Assembly: GCA_002862805.1 (NCBI GenBank)
Contig: PKEA01000071.1
Location: 1-64,000, forward strand
Source of the DNA: Flavobacteriaceae bacterium
GTDB lineage: Bacteria > Bacteroidota > Bacteroidia > Flavobacteriales > Flavobacteriaceae
DNA: 64,000 nucleotides
Direction: 5' to 3'
Each line of letters starts with the position of its first letter. The stretch's first letter is position 1. Both the position numbers and the translations under genes were made by a program. Shown one piece after another: positions 25,501-31,521 of this stretch. Below the pieces are notes generated by a model. That model was not told the origin of the DNA, made no database searches, and saw only the letters and a list, made by a program, of their open reading frames with translations.

Positions 25501-27036
25501 GCTGATTTTACAAAAGGTGAGGCAGATGTATTGCGTAAGGCAATGGGTAAAAAGCAAAAAGATGTTCTTGATAAAATGAAACCTAAGTTTGTAGAACAGG
25601 CTTCTGCAAAAGGGCATGATGCTACAATTCTAGAAAAAATTTGGAAAGATTGGGAAGCATTTGCAAGTTATGCCTTCAATAAATCACATTCTACTTGTTA
25701 TGCTTGGATTGCTTATCAAACCGCTTATTTAAAAGCGCACTATCCTGCTGAGTATATGGCTGCTGTACTTTCGAATAATATGAATGATATTAAGCAAGTT
25801 TCTTTCTTTATGGAAGAATGTAAACGAATGGGGTTGCAGGTTTTAGGTCCAGATGTAAATGAATCGTATTATAAATTTACGGTTAATGAAAACTATGCAG
25901 TTCGTTTTGGAATGGGTGCTATAAAAGGAGTAGGAGCTAATGCTGTTGATACAATAGTTCAAAATAGAAAAGACGGAAAATACAAATCTATTTTTGATGT
26001 GGCTAAGAAAATTGATTTAAGAGCAGCCAATAAAAAAGCATTTGAAAGTTTGGCTTTAGCTGGAGGCTTTGATGGTTTTGGGGATACACATAGAGCGCAA
26101 TATTTTCATGATGAAGGCGATGGAATTACTTTCTTAGAAAAAGCAGTTAAGTACGGTGCTAAGTTTCAGGAAAATGAAAATTCATCACAAGTAAGTTTGT
26201 TTGGTGATGCTTCTGAGGTGCAAATTCCAGAACCAATTGTTCCGCCTTGTGAAGAGTGGAATACCATGGAAAAATTAGCCAAAGAAAAAGAAGTAGTTGG
26301 TATTTATATTTCGGGCCATCCGCTTGACGATTATAAATACGAAATGAAATATTTTTGCAATACTAAATTGGAACAATTAAAAGATTTAAATTCTTTGGTT
26401 GGTAAAAATGTTAGTATTGGTGGAATCATTACAAAAATTGAGCACAGAGTTTCTAAAAACGGCAAAGGATGGGCTATGTTTACTTTAGAAGGTTATGATG
26501 AAAGTTATGATTTTAGAATATTTGGAGAAGAGTATTTAAAGTTTCGTCATTTCCTAATTCAGAATAATTTTACATTTATGAAAGTAATTGTAAAAGAAGG
26601 ATGGACAAATGCGGAAGGTAAAAAAGGTGATCCAAGAATGCAATTTGTTGCAGTACAATATTTGCAAGATGTTTTAACCACATTTGCTAAAAAGCTAATT
26701 CTCCAATTTAATATTACCGATTTATCTGAAAACCTAATTCACGCACTTCAAGATTTGTTTTCAAGAGCAAAAGGAGACAATCAAGTTACTATGGAAGTAA
26801 TGGAATTACAAAAAGTAAAACGTATGGTTGCTAGTGAAGTGGTAGTAGAAAGTGAAGAAGATGAAGTTTTAGACAATGATGATGAATCAACTGAAAATGC
26901 TGTTTTAGAAACGGAAATTGAAGAAATTCAAGTGGTAACGAAGTTGGTAATGCCAAGTAGAAAGTTGAAAATTAAAATTTCAAATGAATTGCTTCAAGAA
27001 TTAGAAAACATGCAAATTAACTTTAAATTGAATTAA
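22525..27036 (+). CDS. dnaE: DNA polymerase III alpha subunit with N-terminal DEDDh exonuclease
   Basis: A 1503-residue replicative polymerase. Residues 1-190 are an epsilon-like 3'-5' exonuclease with all five catalytic residues visible: D6 and E8 (FDTETTG), D105 (NLGFDVNI), H170 and D175 ([10 protein letters not shown]). A linker leads to a PHP domain starting [14 protein letters not shown] (about 261). The polymerase core has [23 protein letters not shown] and the catalytic aspartates near 689-693 ([14 protein letters not shown]). The OB/tau-binding tail contains ISGHPLDDY and [21 protein letters not shown]. The fused exonuclease suggests proofreading in cis. It is about 340 residues longer than E. 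coli DnaE. Confidence 0.96.
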   Translation: [1503 protein letters not shown]

Positions 27037-27100
27037 TGTAATGTAGCTAACAATCTCTTTGGGCTTAATTATTGACCTTTGTGTCAAATAAAAAGAAACT

Positions 27101-27676
27101 ATGAAAAATATTTTAAAAACTGTAATCCTTTTGTTTTCTTCTGTTTCATTTGCGCAAATAGCAGATAAAGCAGAAAATGTAAGTCCGTTATTAATTGGGG
27201 AAAAAATCCCAGATGTTATCCTACATGACACTAATGGTAAAGAAGTAAAAACCAGTAATATTTTAGCCCAAAAAACTGTTCTTGTGGTGTATCGTGGCGG
27301 TTGGTGTCCTTATTGTAATTCACAATTAGCCGATATACAAGAAATTGAAAATGACATTATAGCTTTAGGTTATCAAGTGGTAGCTGTAAGTCCTGATGCG
27401 CCAAGTTTTCTAAAACAAACATTAGATAAAAAAGAATTAAAGTATAGTTTGTATTCAGATAGTGAAGGTGTTTTTGCACAAGCAGTTGGTATTGCATTTG
27501 CACGAGAGAAGCCAAAATTAGATAAATACTCAGAAGGTAAAAACCCTGGTTTTCTTCCTGTTCCAACAGTTTATGTTTTAAATGACAAACAAGAAATTGA
27601 ATTTATGTATATTAACCCAAATTATAGTACTCGTTTAAAAGGAAATGTATTATTATCAGTTTTAAAAGCGCTGTAA
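27101..27676 (+). CDS. secreted peroxiredoxin-like (AhpC/TSA family) protein
   Basis: A 191-residue thioredoxin-fold protein. The N-terminal signal peptide is MKNILKTVILLFSSVSFAQ. The active-site region VLVVYRGGWCPYCNSQLADIQ carries a CxxC pair in the peroxidatic helix position, followed by IALGYQVVAVSPDAPSFLKQT and a late cis-proline context FLPVPTVYVLN. This suggests a periplasmic thiol peroxidase or disulfide reductase. It sits between dnaE and trxA in the same direction, but trxA has its own promoter. Confidence 0.82.
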   Translation: MKNILKTVILLFSSVSFAQIADKAENVSPLLIGEKIPDVILHDTNGKEVKTSNILAQKTVLVVYRGGWCPYCNSQLADIQEIENDIIALGYQVVAVSPDAPSFLKQTLDKKELKYSLYSDSEGVFAQAVGIAFAREKPKLDKYSEGKNPGFLPVPTVYVLNDKQEIEFMYINPNYSTRLKGNVLLSVLKAL

Positions 27677-27720
27677 TATCATTTTTTAAAATAGAACTAT
27701 AGTTAAAAGCAATCTAATTA

Positions 27721-27753
27721 TTTGTATTCCTAAAAAATAAATAGTTATTTTTG
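27721..27753 (+). promoter_or_regulatory. trxA promoter
   Basis: TTTG at 27721-27724 and TATTTTTG at 27746-27753 are separated by 21 bases, matching the Bacteroidota pattern. The predicted start lies about 28 bases upstream of ATG 27788. Confidence 0.6.
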
Positions 27754-27787
27754 TTTCAATAAATAAACAACATTAAAGTTAAAAGAT

Positions 27788-28105
27788 ATGGCATTAGCAA
27801 TTACAGATGCTACTTTTGAAGAAGTAGTATTAAAATCAGATAAACCAGTAGTAGTAGATTTTTGGGCAGCTTGGTGTGGACCATGTAGAATGGTTGGGCC
27901 AGTTATCGATGAGGTTTCTGCAGACTATGAAGGAAAAGCAGTAGTAGGAAAAGTTGACGTAGATGCAAACCAAGAATTTGCTGCAAAATACGGCGTTAGA
28001 AACATTCCTACGGTATTAATTTTTCAAAACGGAGAAGTAGTAGGTCGTCAAGTTGGAGTTGCTCCAAAGAAAACATATACAGATGCTATCGACGCATTAT
28101 TGTAA
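27788..28105 (+). CDS. trxA: thioredoxin
   Basis: A 105-residue canonical thioredoxin. Redox cysteines C30 and C33 lie in WAAWCGPCRMVGP, preceded by the buried aspartate in VVVDFWAAW and followed by the cis-proline NIPTVLIF. There is no signal peptide, so it is a cytoplasmic disulfide reductant. It has its own promoter and a strong terminator and appears monocistronic. Confidence 0.97.
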   Translation: MALAITDATFEEVVLKSDKPVVVDFWAAWCGPCRMVGPVIDEVSADYEGKAVVGKVDVDANQEFAAKYGVRNIPTVLIFQNGEVVGRQVGVAPKKTYTDAIDALL

Positions 28106-28132
28106 TAAAAAATCAAATTGAAAAAGAGAATG

Positions 28133-28158
28133 AAGCCCAGCGAAAGTTGGGCTTTTTT
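28133..28158 (+). terminator. intrinsic terminator of trxA
   Basis: AAGCCCAGC-GAAA-GTTGGGCTT with a GNRA-type loop and a following T-run, 27 bases after the trxA stop. Confidence 0.9.
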
Positions 28159-28160
28159 TA

Positions 28161-28262
28161 TGAAGCGAAAGTTTTAGTATTTCTTGTAAATGTAATTCCT
28201 GCTTTCGCTGCTATCTTGTTTCGCTTCGCTTCACAAGGATAATCGCTCTATCAGGGCTAAAT
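28161..28262. repeat. REP-like intergenic palindromic element
   Basis: TGAAGCGAAA (28161-28170) is the inverse of part of TTTCGCTTCGCTTCA (28219-28233). The core runs from TTCCTGCTTTCGCTGCTATC to AATCGCTCTATCAGGGCTA, with complementary ends CCTG/CAGG and inner arms TTGT/ACAA. I associate this layout with a family of dispersed intergenic elements in Flavobacterium genomes. It fills most of the gap between trxA and the DUF58 gene; only one copy is in this window. Confidence 0.5.
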
Positions 28263-28330
28263 AGTTGTTTTTGGAACCTTTTGTGTACTTTTAATTTCCA
28301 AATCATTTAATCTTTTAATACATTTGAGAG

Positions 28331-29257
28331 ATGAAGATTGAAAACCAAATCCAAAAAATATCTAGCTTTAAGCATCTTGAACTCTTGGCTAAACAAGTGG
28401 TTGAAGGTTTTATTTCCGGAATGCATAAAAGTCCGTTTCATGGTTTTTCTGCTGAGTTTGCCGAACATAAAATTTACAATCCTGGCGAAAGTACCAAGCA
28501 TATCGATTGGAAATTATTTGCAAAAACCGATCGACTTTATACAAAACGCTATGAAGAAGAAACCAACATGCGTTGTCATTTAATTATCGATAACTCATCT
28601 TCTATGCATTATCCGGTTTTAAAGGCAAATCAAGGCTTTTATGAAAGTAAAATTGGTTTTTCTGTCTTGGCTTCTGCAGTTTTAATGAATTTACTCAAAA
28701 AACAACGTGATGCTGTTGGTTTAAGTGTTTATTCAAACGAATATGAATATTACGCACCAGAAAAAGGAAGTGAACGCCATCATCGTATGCTTTTAGATAA
28801 GTTAGAATTGGTTTTAGAGAACCCAAAACAATCAAAAAACACTGACACGGTTGCTTATTTGCATCAAATTGCCGAAAAAATGCACCGTCGTTCCATGGTG
28901 GTTTTGTTTACAGATATGTTTCAAAGTGCTAACGAAGAAGAAATTTTCAAAGCACTTCAACATTTAAAACATAACAAACATAAAGTAATTGTATTTCATG
29001 TTTATGATGAAAAATCAGAACTTAAATTAGAATATGACGGTGTTCCAAGAAAGTTTATTGATGTTGAAACAGGCGAAACGGTTAATTTATACACAGAGCA
29101 AACCAAAGAAATTTATGAAAAAGAAGTAAATTCTTTCTTTAAGAAAATAGAAAACAATTGCATGCAGTATAAAATTCAGTACGTTCCTGTTGCAGTAGGT
29201 GAAAATTTTGAAAAAATTATGACAACATATTTAGTTGAAAAACAAAGGTTTGGCTAA
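28331..29257 (+). CDS. DUF58 domain protein with vWA-like fold
   Basis: A 308-residue cytoplasmic protein. The DUF58 signature is EFAEHKIYNPGESTKHIDWKLFAKTDRLYTKRYEEE (about residues 42-80), followed directly by the vWA metal site LIIDNSSSMHYP (DxSxS). Later blocks are RRSMVVLFTDMFQS and KHKVIVFHVYDEKSEL. DUF58 proteins usually work with a MoxR-type AAA ATPase encoded nearby; none is adjacent here. An overlapping frame from 28338 in another register is only a shadow of this gene. Confidence 0.9.
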   Translation: MKIENQIQKISSFKHLELLAKQVVEGFISGMHKSPFHGFSAEFAEHKIYNPGESTKHIDWKLFAKTDRLYTKRYEEETNMRCHLIIDNSSSMHYPVLKANQGFYESKIGFSVLASAVLMNLLKKQRDAVGLSVYSNEYEYYAPEKGSERHHRMLLDKLELVLENPKQSKNTDTVAYLHQIAEKMHRRSMVVLFTDMFQSANEEEIFKALQHLKHNKHKVIVFHVYDEKSELKLEYDGVPRKFIDVETGETVNLYTEQTKEIYEKEVNSFFKKIENNCMQYKIQYVPVAVGENFEKIMTTYLVEKQRFG

Positions 29258-29293
29258 TTTTAAAAAAAAAGATTAAACTTTTTTAAAAAAAGG

Positions 29294-29324
29294 TTTGGAA
29301 TATTAAAATTCCGTCCTATATTTG
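29294..29324 (+). promoter_or_regulatory. strong promoter of the first tRNA-Asp
   Basis: TTTGG (29294-29298), an 18-base spacer and TATATTTG (29317-29324) form a near-ideal Bacteroidota promoter. It ends about 19 bases before the mature tRNA start, so the 5' leader would be very short. Confidence 0.85.
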
Positions 29325-29342
29325 CACTCGCAATCAAGCAAC

Positions 29343-29416
29343 GGTCTGGTAGTTCAGCTGGTTAGAATACCTGCCTGTCACGCAGGGGGTCGCGGGTTCG
29401 AGTCCCGTCCAGACCG
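29343..29416 (+). tRNA. tRNA-Asp (anticodon GTC), copy 1
   Basis: A 74-nt cloverleaf. The acceptor stem GGTCTGG pairs with CCAGACC and discriminator G. The D arm contains AGCTGGTTAGAAT, the anticodon arm is CCTGC-CTGTCAC-GCAGG with GTC, and the T arm contains GGGTTCGAGTCCC. CCA is not encoded. It is preceded by a strong promoter and followed by a terminator hairpin. Confidence 0.97.
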
Positions 29417-29429
29417 CAAGATTGGGGAG

Positions 29430-29456
29430 AGCACTTCAGAAATGAGGTGCTTTTTT
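29430..29456 (+). terminator. terminator after tRNA-Asp copy 1
   Basis: AGCACTTC and GAGGTGCT pair around AGAAAT and are followed by six T. An outer ATTGGG/CCCAAT pair brackets the hairpin. Confidence 0.85.
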
Positions 29457-29537
29457 GCCCAATAAAAGCATCAAAAGCAGTTGTGTTGTTTACGCTACGA
29501 CTTTGTAACTCGTAGCAGGTTTAGTAGTTAGACCAAT

Positions 29538-29586
29538 GAAAAGCTTTCCATGTATTCTGATTTATCAGAATTTGGATGGCTTTTTT
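29538..29586 (+). terminator. second long hairpin of unit 1
   Basis: An imperfect stem joins AAAAGCTTTCCAT with GGATGGCTTTT, with an inner perfect stem ATTCTGAT/ATCAGAAT and a T-run. It looks like a second terminator, or the 3' end of a small RNA starting near the CTACGA palindrome. Confidence 0.6.
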
Positions 29587-29588
29587 GA

Positions 29589-29667
29589 TAAAGTTCTTAA
29601 GTAAATTGTACAGTTCAATACTTTGTATTGTAAAGTAGAATTGAAAACATATAAAATAATTAGCGCA
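29589..29667. other. spacer between the two tRNA-Asp units
   Basis: AT-rich, no coding frame of note. It holds the palindrome CAATAC-TTT-GTATTG (29616-29630). No full TTTG/TAnnTTTG promoter is seen here, unlike before copy 1. Confidence 0.6.
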
Positions 29668-29741
29668 GGTCTGGTAGTTCAGCTGGTTAGAATACCTGCC
29701 TGTCACGCAGGGGGTCGCGGGTTCGAGTCCCGTCCAGACCG
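29668..29741 (+). tRNA. tRNA-Asp (anticodon GTC), copy 2
   Basis: Identical over all 74 bases to copy 1, with the same GTC anticodon, arms and discriminator G. No canonical promoter precedes it, and two terminator-like hairpins separate it from the copy 1 promoter, so how it is transcribed is unclear. Confidence 0.97.
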
Positions 29742-29754
29742 CTAAATTGGGAAG

Positions 29755-29781
29755 AGCACTTCAGAAATGAGGTGCTTTTTT
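29755..29781 (+). terminator. terminator after tRNA-Asp copy 2
   Basis: Same AGCACTTC/GAGGTGCT stem and six-T tail as after copy 1. Confidence 0.85.
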
Positions 29782-29862
29782 GCCCAATAAAAATATTAAA
29801 GATAGTTGTGTTGTTTACGCTACGACTTTGTAACTCGTAGCTGGTTTAGTAGTTAGACCAAT

Positions 29863-29911
29863 GAAAAGCTTTCCATGTATTCTGATTTATCAGGATTTGG
29901 ATGGCTTTTTT
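29863..29911 (+). terminator. second long hairpin of unit 2
   Basis: Same design as in unit 1. The inner stem is ATTCTGAT/ATCAGGAT, with one substitution that leaves a G-T pair, and the T-run is kept. Confidence 0.6.
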
Positions 29912-30024
29912 GATTTTAGAGAGTTTTTCTAAATTTATAAACATATTCTGTAACTTCTCTTTCTTTTTTTATAAAAAGGATTAATTTTAGCTTTGATTAT
30001 TATATAAATTGGAAAATTATTAAA

Positions 30025-30459
30025 ATGAAAAAACTATATTATCTGTTGATGGTTTCTTTAGTATTGGGATGTGTATCCTTTCACAACAATAGTAAATCAT
30101 ATAACACAGATGATCATGATATTTTATTAGTAAAAAGTTTAGTAGATACAATTTTTCAAAAGGAAAAATTACTTAATCGATATTTAAAATTTAATGAAAG
30201 TGATATCATTTATATTAAGGCGGATACTAATCTAGGTGTCAATAAAAAATGGAATAAGTTGATTGATAAAGGAAAATATAAAATTGTAATTGTTGATACA
30301 ACTAACAAACATTATTTTAAATTTTTAAAACTTAAGATACAGAAAAATACTTTTGAGATAGAAATGATTTCTGAGTCAACAGGTAATATGATTAATGGGA
30401 AGGCTAAATTAAGAGGTCATGTCTGGGATTTAAAAGAGATAAGTTCTGGAATAAGATAA
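30025..30459 (+). CDS. small lipoprotein of unknown function
   Basis: A 144-residue protein with a short signal and lipobox VLGC (lipid cysteine at 16). The mature part is Lys/Asn/Asp-rich, with YKIVIVDTTNKHYFKFLKLKI and SESTGNMINGKAKLRGHVWDLKEI suggesting a small beta-rich domain. I do not recognise the family. It stands alone after the tRNA units; the facing DUF456 gene is convergent. Confidence 0.65.
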   Translation: MKKLYYLLMVSLVLGCVSFHNNSKSYNTDDHDILLVKSLVDTIFQKEKLLNRYLKFNESDIIYIKADTNLGVNKKWNKLIDKGKYKIVIVDTTNKHYFKFLKLKIQKNTFEIEMISESTGNMINGKAKLRGHVWDLKEISSGIR

Positions 30460-30484
30460 TTTATTAAAGTTAGTGATGAGCTTT

Positions 30485-30982
30485 CTAAAACCAAACATCC
30501 CAATTTTCCCAAACCAAACTGATAAACAAGCCTAAATAAGCAAAACAAACCACAAGTTTTATAAAAGTTCCGGCAAGGAACCCTAAAAACGAACCCGTTG
30601 CGGCTTTTAACGCTCTGTTTTGATCTTTCTTGTCGTAAATAAGTTCTCCAATAAGTGCGCCAACAAAAGCTCCAATGATAAATCCTATTGGCGGAAAAAA
30701 TAAACCTATTATTAAACCAATATTGGTTCCCCAAATACCATATTTACTGCCGCCAAATCGTTTTGTGCCTTTTGCAGGAATGATGTAATCTAATACAGCT
30801 ACAAAAAGCGCTATAAAAAGGGTTACACCTAAAACCCAATAGTTAATTTCAATTCCATTTGTAAGGTATAATAACAATAATCCAACCCAACTGATAGGCG
30901 GTCCCGGTAAAACAGGTAAAAAACTACCAAGTATGCCAATAATCATAAAGCAAAAACCGGTTATTAATAAAAAGTATTCCAT
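30485..30982 (-). CDS. DUF456 membrane protein
   Basis: A 165-residue, very hydrophobic protein with about four membrane spans and many glycine-rich helices (GILGSFLPVLPGPPISWVG, GPP loop, GLIIGLFFPPIGFIIGAFVGALIGE). This is the DUF456 pattern, including YIIPAKGTKRFGGSKYGIWG in the central loop. The function is unknown. It is divergent from the TonB-C-like lipoprotein gene to its right. Confidence 0.88.
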   Translation of the reverse strand: MEYFLLITGFCFMIIGILGSFLPVLPGPPISWVGLLLLYLTNGIEINYWVLGVTLFIALFVAVLDYIIPAKGTKRFGGSKYGIWGTNIGLIIGLFFPPIGFIIGAFVGALIGELIYDKKDQNRALKAATGSFLGFLAGTFIKLVVCFAYLGLFISLVWENWDVWF

Positions 30983-31040
30983 AAATTATTTCTATTTTTG
31001 GCAATGAATGTTTACAAATTTAATTGTTATTCAAAATTAA

Positions 31041-31520
31041 ATGTATAAAAAGCTAAGTTTATTTTTTGTTTTTCTTGTGGTTTCTTGTCAATATTTTGAT
31101 GCAAAAGCACCAGATGAAAACGTATTGTTGCAAGAAGAATTGAAAAAAATCAATTGGTCGGAAGTGGATCAATATCCAAGTATTTTTCAATGTGATACAA
31201 TTCAAGATGTGGTAATTCAAAAACAATGTTTTTTCGACAATTTAATTCAAATCATTCAAGAACGAATAGGGGTTGATACTATTCAAATGATGTATCCAAA
31301 AGCAGATACTATTGATGTAAAAGTTACTATTAATGCCGATTCAACACTTAAATTTGAAGCTCAACAACCAAACGACAGTATTACTTACGATTTCGTAAAA
31401 ATAGATAGTATTTTAAAGAATAGGTTAGCTGATTTTCCAAAGGTTGAACCAGCAATTAAAAGAGGAATTAAAGTAAAAACACAATTTATAGTTCCTGTAA
31501 TAATTAAAGTTACGGAGTAA
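31041..31520 (+). CDS. lipoprotein with TonB-C-like C-terminus
   Basis: A 159-residue protein with signal and lipobox VVSC (lipid cysteine at 16). The C-terminal ADFPKVEPAIKRGIKVKTQF followed by IVPVIIKV resembles the end of TonB C-terminal domains, where a PA-x-K-x-G-x-V strand leads to a final beta strand. The N-terminal half contains two cysteines (FQCDTIQ, KQCFFDN) that might pair. The full TonB-C fold is not obvious, so this is only a resemblance. Confidence 0.6.
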   Translation: MYKKLSLFFVFLVVSCQYFDAKAPDENVLLQEELKKINWSEVDQYPSIFQCDTIQDVVIQKQCFFDNLIQIIQERIGVDTIQMMYPKADTIDVKVTINADSTLKFEAQQPNDSITYDFVKIDSILKNRLADFPKVEPAIKRGIKVKTQFIVPVIIKVTE

Positions 31521-31521
31521 T

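Larger units (their letters stand above)
29343..29588 (+). repeat. tandem unit 1: tRNA-Asp plus two hairpins
   Basis: This 246-bp segment recurs at 29668-29913 with a constant offset of 325 bp and only scattered substitutions. Besides the tRNA it includes a terminator, the palindrome GCTACGA-N9-TCGTAGC (29494-29516) and a long second hairpin with a T-tail. The non-tRNA half is conserved almost as well as the tRNA. Confidence 0.9.
29668..29913 (+). repeat. tandem unit 2: tRNA-Asp plus two hairpins
   Basis: Second copy of the 246-bp unit. Substitutions cluster just after the tRNA and around 29790-29805; the palindrome GCTACGA-N9-TCGTAGC (29819-29841) and both hairpins are retained. From 29914 to the next gene at 30025 I see only AT-rich sequence without structure. 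Confidence 0.9.

Noticed and set aside
29521-29706. Minus-strand open frame across the tRNA-Asp units
   Set aside because: It runs through a tRNA and two hairpins and arises from RNA-gene sequence, not coding selection.
29343-29913. Tandem tRNA units considered as a CRISPR-like or integron-like array
   Set aside because: Only two units, no short spacers of even size and no cas or integrase genes nearby.
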